Origin: Megalobrama amblycephala
Lineage: Eukaryota > Chordata > Actinopteri > Cypriniformes > Xenocyprididae
Assembly (NCBI RefSeq): GCF_018812025.1
Contig: NC_063049.1
Span: 39,979,503 to 40,043,502, forward strand
Length of the DNA stretch: 64,000 nt
Direction: 5' to 3'
Shown in pieces: positions 37,867 to 49,380 of the stretch (positions are counted from its first letter, which is position 1; every line of letters begins with the position of its first letter). The position numbers and the translations under genes were made by a program. The notes under the pieces are model-generated. The model was not told where the DNA came from. It saw only the letters and a list, made by a program, of their open reading frames with translations, and ran no database searches.

Positions 37867-38846
37867 TTTTTTGCATAAATAAATGAATAATGACAATTAA
37901 AATAATAATACTGTGAGTGATTTTATATGGAAGCTTGTTTCTGTCAAGGAATAAAAAAAAGGATAATTGGATAAAACAAGGATAATCGCACAATTGCGAG
38001 TTTACATCTTGCAATTCTGACTTTTTTTCTCAGAAATGCGTGATATAAAAAGTCAGAATTGCGAGATATAAACTTTTTTTCCTCAGAATTATGAGATATA
38101 CACTTGCAATTGTGATTTATATTATGAGGGGGAAAAAAAGACTGACTTTTTCTCAGAATTGCAAGTTTATATCTCACAATTCTGAGCAAAAAGATCTGAA
38201 TCGCAATTAACTTTTTTTTTAAATGGATTTTGGCATCACAATATCATAATATACAGTATGAAATTAGATAAATGTTCCTTTTGAAATCTGCTATACATAA
38301 AAACTATGCTGTTTGAATTATACAAAATAAGTCCTCTTAAAAATAGAGGACGAGGCATCAGGGATGTAGTCCCTGAAAAACTCTTCAAGGGTTAAATCTT
38401 TGTCATAGTCTATCACTATACCTTTAAATTCATGCTAGATCATGAGATCATGAGAAAAAAAAAAACATATTAGCTGATAAATTACTTTTTAAAATAACTT
38501 AAAATTTAAATGAAAAACAATAACAAATGAGTTAAATGAAAAATGAAAAACAAAAAATGAATTAAAAAATAAAAATGAATGTCCATCCCTATCTGTAAGT
38601 GATTTTTATGGAATAGCACATGGAAAATATCCCTACATCACTGAAATACTGTTGGTGTCATGGGGTATCACACCTGTCTTTGTGACAGCAGGATGCTATT
38701 TTTCGACTAATCAGAAGACTTTGGGGAAAAAAGTGAAAAGTGAAAGTGACATGTGAAGGCCAGGTATGGTAACCCATACTTGGAATTTGTCCTCTGCATG
38801 TAACACATCCAAGTTAGTGCACACACATTAGGAGTGGTGAGTAGTG

Positions 38847-38881
<35 letters not shown>

Positions 38882-39235
38882 AACTGTGGACACACACCCG
38901 GAGCATTCGCTACTCAGAATTTTGTTTATATCACACAACTTTATAACATGCAATCTACAAAATTAGAATTGTGAGATATAAACTTACAATTTTGTGAAAA
39001 AGTCCATCTTTTTTCCCCTTGGACTTTATAACATGCAGTTGCGACTTTATATCACACCATTCTGAGAATTCAGAGGTGTGAGATGTAAACTTGCAATTGT
39101 GAGAAAATAGTAAGAATTTTGAGATAAAAAGTCGCAATTATCCTTTTTTTATTCCTTGACAGAAACAAGCTTCCATATAAAATCACTCACAGTATTATTA
39201 TTTTAATTGTCATTATTTATTTATCTATGCAAAAC
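37867..39235. mobile_element. foldback element with 'GCAATTCTGAC' modules
   Basis: Arms 37867-37970 and about 39133-39235 are near-identical inverted repeats (landmarks TAATGACAATTAAAATAATA, CTGTGAGTGATTTTATATGG, TTTCTGTCAAGGAATAAAAA). Just inside each arm lie diverged modules AGTCAGAATTGCGAGATATA and their complements. The centre includes unrelated sequence and an (AC)n run at about 38849-38877. The piece starting CAGGGATGCACGATA at 37799 looks like a hAT terminus next to the left arm. Confidence 0.8.
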
Positions 39236-39957
39236 CCTACGTTCCAACTGCAGAGACACATAAATGACTAATGATTGAGGGACAATTCACTTTCTTCCAA
39301 ACATCCATGGTTGCAATTGTTTAGCATTTCAAACAAACCCCACCAAACAGCGCTTATAGCATAAAATCCCTTCCATCTGGACCTAATTAACCATTATCTG
39401 CCCTAATCCAAGCAATCTAAAGAATCAGCAATGCCTAAATGTTTATATTAGTAGCACTCAAGGCCAGATACTCATTTACTTATTTACTATGATGAGTGTG
39501 TTTATGTAGTGAAGGGATTTGCTCCCCGATCCCTTCGTCTACCCCGGCCAGTGCTGGAGCCCAGGATCAGTCTATCCCACTGGGGCTCCTCAGGAAGAGG
39601 AGATGTAGTGAGGATGACAGACGGAAACCAATTCCCATCTCAGTACAGACAGATCTAGTCAAACCTCATCAGACAGCTGGCACACTTCCACCGACCGTCT
39701 GAGATGACTCTACCTCGACCAAGACAAACCTTTACATTACACTACAGGGTTCCTGAAGGAAGAATCTCATTCATTTTCTCCAATGAAAAATATATATTTT
39801 TAGAGATAACGTATAAACCTTTCAAGACGGCATGTGTAACCTGCCCCATTATTTTAAACCATTTTCACACATGCTATGAGTTATCTGCACTGAAGTAAAT
39901 AGGAAAGTCTCACCTTTCTAAATAATTATAATGATTCTACTTTTTTGTTGCTTAAAT
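39236..39957. other. intron 1, unique sequence
   Basis: Nothing recognised. Confidence 0.4.
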
Positions 39958-40282
39958 GTTTGGTTACACTTTATTTCGATGGTCCACTTTAGACATTTTA
40001 CTAACTATAATTAACTTTGCAACTACATGTCAACTAACTCTCATTAGAGTATTAGTAGACTAGTAGACTGTTAGTAGGGTTAGGGTTCGGGTTAATAGAA
40101 TAAGTTGACATAGTTGCAAAGTTACAAAGTTAGTTGTTAGGGGAGTATCAAAAAGTGTTAGCAGATATTAAGCAGACAGTCTACTAATACTCTAATGACT
40201 GGTAGTTGCCATGTTGTTGCAAAGTTACTTATAGTTAGTAGAATGTCTAAAATGGGCCATCAAAATAAAGTGTCACCAAATG
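39958..40282. mobile_element. palindromic fish MITE (TTGGTTACACTTTATTT type)
   Basis: The left end TTTGGTTACACTTTATTTCG pairs with the right end ...ATAAAGTGTCACCAAA. The inner halves mirror each other ('CAACTAACTCTCATTAGAGT' against 'ACTCTAATGACTGGTAGTTG'). The centre holds TAGGGTTAGGGTTCGGGTTA, resembling telomere repeat by chance or descent. Confidence 0.8.
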
Positions 40283-40919
40283 TTCACACATGTTTGCGGG
40301 TGGTCTTCCTCTGTCAATCTGGTCCTGGGAACTTGAAGATCAGTGTCTGAGCTCTTCTTATGATCACTCTCTTCAGGACCCAGATTAAGTCATTTTTCCT
40401 GGGATCTGCTGAAGCCATTATTCCGGTTGGGATGTCACAGCCCAGAGCCCCCATCACTGCCGGAACTACACCGGCTTCACTTGACTTGTCACATTCTTTC
40501 TAACTTGTCCTTCAGTCCGGGGTATTCATTAACGTTTTTATACTCTTTCTTCCTGATGTTACATTCACATACGAATAACATATCCATGACCACATACTGC
40601 TCCTCATCTACAAACAAAAATAACAGGGTGGTTGTCTTCCTTGACTCTTAAAGTCCAAGAATTTCTCGGATTTTCCTGTCAAACCACTTAGAAAACTGGT
40701 CCTTTGAGGCCTTTCTAAAACAAAACACAGATATGCAGGCCCACATGGGATGTCGCCACAGAAAACACCACAAATCTGGAGTTCTTCTTCAATTCATGCA
40801 GTTTTGAAAAAATGTATACAAACTTTCTTGAGAGTCACTACAGGTCTACATCAAGATCAACAATTATAATGACATGAGTTGAGATTACATTCATGTATTC
40901 ATGATTACACACACATTTC

Positions 40920-40982
<63 letters not shown>

Positions 40983-41250
40983 TACACACACACACACACA
41001 CACACATTTATATATATCTTGGGCATTACAGTCCCAGTTGTCACTGGAGGTCTGCATCACCTAAAGCTCCTAAAAGTGGACTGATATCCCATCATTCACA
41101 AGCTGCACATGGCTGCCAAGCCATAAATATGAGCTACTTATTTGTCACTTCTTACAACATCTCACAGACAAATGACTGCCTCCTGAACTCTGAGAATAGA
41201 CACTTAATCACAGTACAAGAGCTGCAGTTACACACGATGCCCTAAACGAA
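40283..41250. repeat. intron 1 sequence with (TA)n and (AC)n tracts
   Basis: (TA)n at 40922-40976 is followed by (AC)n at 40984-41006. The remainder is unique with no gene recognised. Confidence 0.7.
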
Positions 41251-42201
41251 GAGCTCTTTTCCAAAACGTGATAAACACCAAATAAAAAAAAAAAATGAGT
41301 TTGTCATGCCATTTTGCATGAACCTATTCTCTGCTCCATCAATGTTTCATGTCAAATCGCTATATTTCCTTGTTTAAAATGTACTGCAAGATGCAGTTTC
41401 TTTCCAAACCGCTATAAGCGCCGAACCTGTTTTTAGCCTAAATGCGATATGTCCTCTCGATCAATCAGAATTCAGCGAGCGTTCGATGCAATCTAACATG
41501 GCGGTTCTTTGAAGCGAGGGAGTTTGTTTATGCTCAGTCTTCAAAATGAGTGCTTTAAACTCTATTAACATTTTGATGGCCTGGATGAGCCAGTGAGACC
41601 TACACCTGGGGGCCGGAGTCCGGAGCGCCAATTCGGCTCGGTTCCCGAGATAGGTTCGTTTGAATGTAAGGGTGTCTCGCCTCATCTCGTATGTGTGTGT
41701 GTGCGCAAGTGTGTGACATCGTATCAGGCGATCAGTAAACTGTTTAAAACATATAGTTACCCTTTCAATACTGAGATTCTAGATGTTTTTATATAAAAAG
41801 GCTAAGAAGAGGCGCTCAACTCACGGCTGCTTTATAAGAGGCTCGCCTCGCCTCGTGTGTGTGTTTGCAAGTGTGTGACATCGTATCAGGCGATCAAACA
41901 GTTCAGTAAACTGTTTAAAACATATAGTCACCCTTTCAATACTGAGATTCTAGATGTTTTTATATAAAAGGCTAAAAAAAAGGATGGATTTGTAGCGTTT
42001 TGGAACAAAAAATAAATAAACTTTGAATTTATAATCATCAAAATTGTTGTTTCATTTAACAATCATTGTTTAACATGTTCAGACTGAGCCATTTTAACAG
42101 GATAAATTGAATATTAACAAAATGTATAGGTCTAGGTTAAAAAAAATTTCATTTTCATGAAAACTATTAAAATGGATTTATAGCGTTTTGGAAAAGAGCT
42201 C
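41251..42201. mobile_element. TIR element with an internal 162-bp duplication
   Basis: GAGCTCTTTTCCAAAACG at the left and its complement CGTTTTGGAAAAGAGCTC at the right form TIRs. Internally 'GACATCGTATCAGGCGATCA' and 'CAATACTGAGATTCTAGATG' occur twice, 162 bp apart (41715 and 41877). A further partial terminus-like segment lies at about 41985-42010. No clear target-site duplication, so the superfamily is open. Confidence 0.6.
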
Positions 42202-42389
42202 CTCAAATACACATTTACGGAACTCTACGTGGAGGCATCATGTGGGAGCTGGAAGTTCAAAGATTTAGTTAAAAAAGAAGAGAAATATTCAGAAATGTTC
42301 TCTAGAAGTCTTAAATATTTTTGACCACAGTGTTTTTAAAAAAATCATATTTTAATTCATCAGGAATGCATTAAACTGACCAAAAGCAA

Positions 42390-42725
42390 CAGTAAAGACA
42401 TTTAAAATGTTACAAAAGATTTCTATTTCAAAATAAATGCTGTACTTTTGCACTGTATTAATCAAAGAATCCTGAAAAAAATGTATCATGGTTTCGACAA
42501 AAATATTAAGCAGAAAAACTGTTTTCAACATTGATAATAAGAAACATTTCTTGAGCAGCAGATTAGCATATTAGAATGATTTTTGAAGGACCATGTGACA
42601 CTGAACACTGGAGCAATTCAGTTTTGCATCACAGGAATAAATGTTATTTAGAAATAGAAATGTTATTTTAATATGAAATAATTTTACACAATATTACTGT
42701 ATCTTTCATCAAATAAATGCAGCCT
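42390..42725. repeat. fish dispersed repeat
   Basis: Contains 'TTACAAAAGATTTCTATTTC', 'AATCAAAGAATCCTGAAAAA' and 'TTAGCATATTAGAATGATTT', shared with 32460-32776. This family is common in cyprinid DNA in my recollection. Confidence 0.65.
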
Positions 42726-43272
42726 TGGTAAGCATATATGTGGTGGGATATTTTGGCAAGCCAAAAAAAGAGAGTGACATCTCTCTCTCCCTCTCTCTTT
42801 CTCTCTCTCTGAGGAGGGAAGGGTCAGAATGTGACCTCTTACTCGACTGTGTGATCATCACCTGCTTTTCATTTAGGGGAAATTTCTCTTCAGGCATTCC
42901 AATTTCTCTCTGTTGTTCTCTCATCCCTCGTCTAACGTAAAAGCATTTCAAAGAGAAGGATCCGGAAGAGGAAATTACTCACTTAATCAGACATTAAGAG
43001 TGAAGTACCTTTAGAAATTCCTCAACCTGAAGCTGGTGTTCGCAGAGGCCCTGAGTGCTGCCCATGTCAACAGTTGGCATGACATGTTGTTGCTAAAACA
43101 CTTGGTCAATCCTTATCATGGACATTCGGACTGGTCACATGTTGCTGCTCATATCGATTCTTCATACTGTATAATAACTCAGGCTAAACTGTATGTGTGA
43201 GCACAAGCAGACTTGCAGGAAGACTGGGCAAAATCCCAAATATATTGCGAATATCTGATCATTTTGATGGTT
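42726..43272. repeat. intron 1 with (CT)n tract
   Basis: An interrupted (CT)n run lies at 42780-42810. The remainder is unique. Confidence 0.6.
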
Positions 43273-43443
43273 ATACCAAATTAAGCATTGTGTATTAAAA
43301 TCAAGCTCATGGTACAAGATGCAGAAATAAAATACAAAAGTAACAGTATATACTTTATATATATATATACTGTTACTTTTGTATTTTGTTTCTGCATCTT
43401 GTACCATGAGCATGATTTTAATATACAATGCTTAATTTGGTAT
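43273..43443. mobile_element. near-perfect palindromic MITE
   Basis: Arms of about 78 bp: ATACCAAATTAAGCATTGTG on the left and its complement at 43424-43443, meeting at a (TA)n centre near 43358. If TA is the target, the ends are CCAAATTAAGC and GCTTAATTTGG flanked by TA, as in mariner-type MITEs. The two overlapping frames on opposite strands are near-identical because of the palindrome. Confidence 0.8.
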
Positions 43444-43452
43444 CACTATATA

Positions 43453-44452
43453 CAGTGCTTCCCACACATAGACTTTACTTGGGCGGGCCGCCCACGTATA
43501 ATAATGGCCGCCCAAGTATATTCGGAGACACATTTTTGCTTTTATTATTTTTATCCTCTTATGCTTTTATATCCGCGCAAGATAATGAAACCATCCGCGA
43601 TCGATAAACTATTTGTTTCGTACCTGCTCGTTACGTGTGCGTCAGAACTGTTTACTCCCGCTAGCATTCCCACGGGCGCTGCATTTTGCAAAGTCACAAG
43701 GGGGCGCTGTTGCACGTTCTACAAGCTTGCGCAACAGTGCTTCAGTCTGCTTCAAAGTGATTCTCAATCAATGAAAAGTGCAGATTTATGCCAAGCAATT
43801 GCTAATGAACTCAAGTTGATGAATTATTACAAAGTCTACTTTATGGCTTTTATATAAAATGTTTTAGACGATTGTAAGAATCTGAAGGATCAGCCTGCAA
43901 TAGTACAGACATTTCAAAATAAGAGTCCCGGTGTATTTCGGGCTTGTTTATAATTAAAAGTCACACGCTACGTTTTTTCTTTTTCTTTTGGGCATTATTG
44001 GTATTTTGGTTACACAATAAATTGTATTTAATTTAATTTCCATTTAATTCATAGAAAATTACTGTAGTCTCCCCCACAGGAAGAAAAGACTAAGAACTTT
44101 ATTTGACACATATATTATTCATTTTATAAATTTTACTAGTAAAATCTGTGTCCCATTCACTGAGAGAGACACTGTATGACAGCAAGGAGAACATACGAAA
44201 AGGTAAACCATTTAAATGCTGTAATTTTGCATAATTTACAGTGCATAATAATGCATAATATTAGTATGTAATTAAGTGTAATATGCTATGTAATTAAAAT
44301 TAACTTCAATAAATAAAAATACTGTTAAAAAAAAAAAAATCACACATTGTTTGTTTGCCACATGTAGTAGACCATTTTTGTGCCGTGGGTAATAGGAGGA
44401 TTTTTCACCCGGCTACCACCGCAAGTATATTTCAAACCTGTGGGAAGCACTG
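43453..44452 (+). mobile_element. hAT-like non-autonomous element, complete copy
   Basis: Both ends read CAGTGCTTCCCACA (14 bp identical, inverted). Length 1000 bp. The left 430 bp matches 1-434. Flanking octamers ACTATATA and ATATATAG do not match, so the duplication is decayed or hidden in the TA-rich flank. A frame to 43857 is shared with the other copy, but the differences between the copies mostly change amino acids, which argues against selection for protein. Confidence 0.72.
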
Positions 44453-45354
44453 ATATATAGTCAAACGGAATAATATAATTATTATATATTTGTTATATAA
44501 TTATTTTAGCTGTATCATTCAGTAGTAGAGGTCAGTAAGAAGGTCACTTTATGTTTGACTATATAAATAAAGGTTAACGACTACTCAAACGGGAACTCAA
44601 ATACTAGCAACTAGTAATTCTCAGTTTTCATCTTTAATGGTAAATGACAACCTGTTGTTCATAACACAACAGCTCATCTCATTTTTTTTTCGTGCTTTGT
44701 AATTTTAGACTTACAGAGTTGTGAAGAAGTGAAAATAAAAGATTTCTGAGCAAATTTTCACAAGACTAAACAGACATTATTAGATCAGAAACATGTATCC
44801 AATTCTATTACGCAATAAAAATGGTATTTTATGGCAAAAAAATGCTGAAGAATCGTATCTTTATCACAGCCATGTAAGGCAGCTAAGGAAACTTGAGATG
44901 CACATAAATCACCTTGTAAGACCACCAAATCTTGGCCTGAGCACGTGTTTTTTTTCATGAGTAAATCAGAACCTGTTTATCAAAACCAAATAAAGTTCTG
45001 TTTCACAGGCCTCTGTGACATGTATCCTCATGAAAATAAATATCGCATATTGTGCAATTCAGAAAAATAAATGAGGGCTATTAGAAGTGAAATAGTCTTC
45101 TACGTCTGTACAGAGTGAAACAGAGTTCACTGCCAGTAATTTACATCTCTCTGTAGAAAGTACAGCGTGCCACCCTGAATTGTGCCAATTACCATGATTC
45201 ACACTGGGCTCAGAGGCATGATAAGGAAACTAATACCAGATCTCCGCCAGCAATGGAGCTGTAGACGCTCGACTATAAATCACAGAGACTTCGAGTCCAC
45301 GGTTTCACATACTGTTCAAAACTCTCATAAGAGACTCATACGACCGCCAAACTT
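44453..45354. other. intron 1, unique sequence
   Basis: Nothing recognised. Confidence 0.4.
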
Positions 45355-45795
45355 TCAAGCAATAGTTCACCTTAAAATGAAAATTTACCCTCATGTCGTT
45401 CCAAACCCGTAGTTTTTATTGTGTTTGCTTTTTGTTTTACATGTTGAACTCAAAAGGAGTATTTTTATGCAGCTCCACAAAGGACAAAAAAAAAAAAAAA
45501 AATCACATATATGAAGCCATCAAACCAGCAAAGGTTCAGATTATCAGTGAATAACAGATTAAATTTCAGTTCACACAAAGATTCATATGACTTCAGAATA
45601 CTTTGAAAATAGTATACAAGTTACATGGATTACATTTATTGTGCTTTTTTGGGTGTTTTTGTCCTTTTGGAGCAAGAATTGTGTAACAATAATAATAATA
45701 AAAAAAATCTTCCATCAGAAACAATAACGGCAAATAGGTTGGATCAACATGTAGGTGAAAAAACACCAAGAGAAGTGGGTGAACTGTCCCTTTAA
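45355..45795. mobile_element. TTAA-type MITE, 441 bp
   Basis: The left end TCAAGCAATAGTTCACC (TTAA decayed to TCAA) pairs with the right end ...GGGTGAACTGTCCCTTTAA. Inside is 'ACCCTCATGTCGTTCCAAAC', the usual start of this family. Confidence 0.7.
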
Positions 45796-45989
45796 GTGCA
45801 ATGTAGCACCTGGTGGGACAGAGACAGATGTCCTGAGATAGAAACGAGGTCACAAAATCTGAATCACATGAACCAATATAGGACAGGCCAATAAAGAGAC
45901 AACACTTGGTCATTCTTCAGCAGCTAAAATAAGGTTCCTGGGACATAACCTGAACTGAGAGTCGTATTCCTGATCCCGAATTGAAATAG

Positions 45990-46047
45990 AGTTGGTTATA
46001 TGAAGTTAAATATAAATAGAGTTGGTTATATTAAGTTAAATATAAAC
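45990..46047. repeat. short tandem duplication
   Basis: ATAGAGTTGGTTATAT followed by AAGTTAAATATAA, two adjacent copies. Confidence 0.8.
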
Positions 46048-46725
46048 TGTCTGCCACAAGACTTTGGCATATGGCTATGTTCGGCATGGAGTACTGTACA
46101 GAATAAAAAGTATTTTTAGAAAAACTACTTAGACTACTTTGATATACATTGTAAATAGTAATATGCTACACTGTTGTCACATGACATGATGACTGGAGAC
46201 CAGTTAGAATTACAATTTTGCAAAATGTTGTAGGTCATCCAGGACCTCTAAGCATACAGAAACTTTGCATACTGCAGAAATATTAAGAGTGCATTAGTAT
46301 GTTATTCTGAACAAAGCCACTGTCTTTGTGGAAGAGTATATTTATTTACCTGAGCTGCTGGCAGACAGACAGTCGAATCAATTGAGAGACAACTAAATGA
46401 GAGTGATCAAGGTCTTGACAAGTGGGATTGTGCAAGGGTGCTAATTAACATGCAGACTGCAGTCAACTAATGGTTTTTATTGGCTGCCTGCGAACAACGT
46501 CTACTTTGACCCAACCTCAAACACTGTAGTTGTAGTTTAGGCCTGGAAGAGTTTGGGTTGTGTTGTCGACATTTCAAGAAGACGCTGTTTTCTGCTATGC
46601 GAAAGCAAATTAACTTTGCATGCACTTCCAAAGGATGAAGACTCTGGCTCGAATTGATACAGTATTGTTATGTTTGTATCACTGTGTAGTGCTGAGGAAG
46701 CCTCTGGAGATGAATTTCAGATATG
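46048..46725. other. intron 1, unique sequence
   Basis: Nothing recognised. Confidence 0.4.
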
Positions 46726-46733
46726 GTAATGGG

Positions 46734-47802
46734 TAGGGGTTTGACGAGACAGTTAGCTCACGAGTTTGAGTTCACAAGAACGAGACGAGATTTACACACA
46801 GTATTTATAAGAAATCCTCAATGACGAAATACATGACTAGAAAAATAATCTGCAGGTGCATTTCAAATGTTTTAACTAATCATCTTGTAATGAATGTAAT
46901 TTCAGTTCTACTTCCTGAGTGAAAACTAAAAGACAACAATACTCAAACACTGTAAAAGGTTTTGCCATAAACTGACTGGCTTCTCTCCTTTATGATTTCA
47001 CATGAGTCTCTTCAGACCTTAGAACTGTACATGAATTATGAGCCTTACAACTTTTGACCTCTTAACTGAACTCCTTTCCACAATTGATCATAGAAATAAA
47101 AACAGTATAAATACAAATGAATAACCGTTTTCTTTTAGTCTTATTATGTGCAAACAATAAGTGCAACCAAAGGACTCAATATTCAAAGTGCAAATAGAGA
47201 CCCTTTTTTTAAAAGTATGATACAGAGATATAGAGATGGTTACACAACTACACAACCCAGCTTAAGATAGTTTTCATATTGGGAGATATTTGAATGCATC
47301 AGGGAGCCGCTCTCAAAATGCGGGGTATTAAAATTGCATTTGAATGCACGCTCGCATTTTACTTTCACTTTCATGATCGCGCATACTCTGTGAATAGGGA
47401 GCGGTGGTGCTGTGCACGCATTCTACAAGATACATTTATCAGATGCTTAGGCTTTGTTGTGCAACGAATCCTCCGCTATCGTCTTGTCAGTCATCTCGTC
47501 ACTTACTCTCGTCATGTGATCAGTGAACTCTGATTCCTTCTGCACTACGTACAGCTCTGCAGTTCATGCTGGATGGAATTGAAGCAACTGTTATCCAAAT
47601 GAATTAAATGGTTTTTATTTTTATAAAAAGCAAAACGACAGTGGAGGCGTAATAAATGTGGCGGTGACATATTCTATCCTTCTATCCTAATTTCACCCTC
47701 ACACCCCGTCATGGCAATTTCACAAGACTGCTTTCCACCTCAACGAGAAATCTCGTCACATTTTAATCTCGCAAGATCTCCTGGCATCTCCTGATCTGCC
47801 TA
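46734..47802. mobile_element. hAT-like element with perfect 8-bp target-site duplication
   Basis: The left end TAGGGGTTTGACGAGACAGT is flanked by GTAATGGG (46726-46733), and the same octamer lies at 47803-47810 after ...CTGCCTA. Inverted similarity is strong slightly inside (GACGAGA against TCTCGTCACA), but only TAGG is shared at the very tips. Length 1069 bp. No transposase. Confidence 0.82.
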
Positions 47803-47810
47803 GTAATGGG

Positions 47811-48661
47811 CATTTGGATTCCGTCACGCTCTGTAAGGGGTAGACTAATCACAACAGACTGGGCCATCTGACCAAAAGTAGTGGTAAGCAGGGGTTTAGA
47901 GAGAGAATCCTTTATTAAAAATATTTCAGAAACTGTGAGAAATGTGGTGATGCTGCAATGTATATTATGAGAAAATTAAAGTGTTTTTGGACCTTGGATG
48001 CATGTAAACCTATTGTAGGAGACCTCCAAAACAAAATTAGCATAATAGGGACACTTTAATTCAAAATCAGGCCATGGACTACACCAGTCAGAACTAAAGA
48101 AAAGAACAAAACATCGGTTATCGGTACAGGTTCATTCTCTCTCTCGTCTCTTTGAACAGCTCACCACTAAATAACTCATCATCTGCTCAACCACCTCTTC
48201 TGTCTCGAGGCCTCTGGTGTGATCCACTCATGCTGATGTGTGACTAACCACGGCACTTAGTCCTGCGGTTCATTCAATGACAAGAGAAACACCACACTGC
48301 TACAGTCAAGTACAATGATGAAGGACAGAGGGAGAACTAGGGTATGCATTTTCAGATATGCAAACTCTTGTTTACTAAGTAAAGAAATAACAACAGTGTG
48401 CAAAGACAGGGCAAAAAGCATTCTGAAAATGAAAACCACAAGCCCTACTCACTCCAAAGGGCTTGGAGTGAGTACTTGAAGTGAGCACTCTAATGGAGCA
48501 TCTAATACATCCTGTTTGAAGCCATCCATACTGCCACTTTATTTTGAATCGGAATGTGACCCACGCTGATATATTTATCTGTGGTGTACCTAGAATTTTA
48601 TTTTTGGGTGGGTCCCATCTTAAAATGAGGGGGCCACAATATACAGTATATACAGTAAAAC

Positions 48662-48733
<72 letters not shown>

Positions 48734-48742
48734 ATTTAAATA

Positions 48743-48812
<70 letters not shown>

Positions 48813-49378
48813 TATATATATTTATTTATTTATTTATTTTATTTTATTTTATTTTTTTTATTTTTTTTTACAAAAGCACAAAGTTTTGTTTTTATTTTGA
48901 GTGTACACAAATAAAAATAGTCCTTTACAAATAGGCCCTTACGAAGAGTTTCGAATGATGTCTTACTCTTATCTGTATGACCACAAATGGTGGAGTATTT
49001 TAAGTTGTTTCCGCTGTTATAATGAGACAAAATCATTGGGCATTGTGCCAATTTGTGTCGGGGAAGTCTCACTACTACATTCCAGGGATAATGGATAATG
49101 ATAAAATATGTACTTTTTCTCCTTCTCGCTCATCTTTCTGTGATTTCTGGAAAAAGAGTAATATTGAACTTTGTGCATCCAGCATTGTCACCACATGTTA
49201 ATGAACTCTTCAAGCACAAAGAAAAGACAGCACACAATGCGTGAAAACCGCTATTGCATTTTACCGTGCAGCATTGGTCAATCTATCAATTAATGATAGT
49301 AATAAATAAACAATTCCTTAAGTTTTTTCTATTAAGCAATCAGGAATCTGGGGGGGGCATGTAAATGAGGGGGCCACA
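47811..49378. repeat. intron 1 with long (TA)n tracts
   Basis: (TA)n at 48664-48727 and 48750-48808, then (TTTA)/(TTTTA) runs to about 48870. The flanks are unique, with no gene recognised. Confidence 0.75.
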
Positions 49379-49380
49379 TA

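Noticed and set aside
40070..40095. Interstitial telomere array
   Set aside because: Only about three imperfect units, inside a known type of MITE.
44445..44460. 8-bp target duplication of the 43.45-kb hAT-like element
   Set aside because: The flanks ACTATATA and ATATATAG do not match; only general TA-richness is shared.
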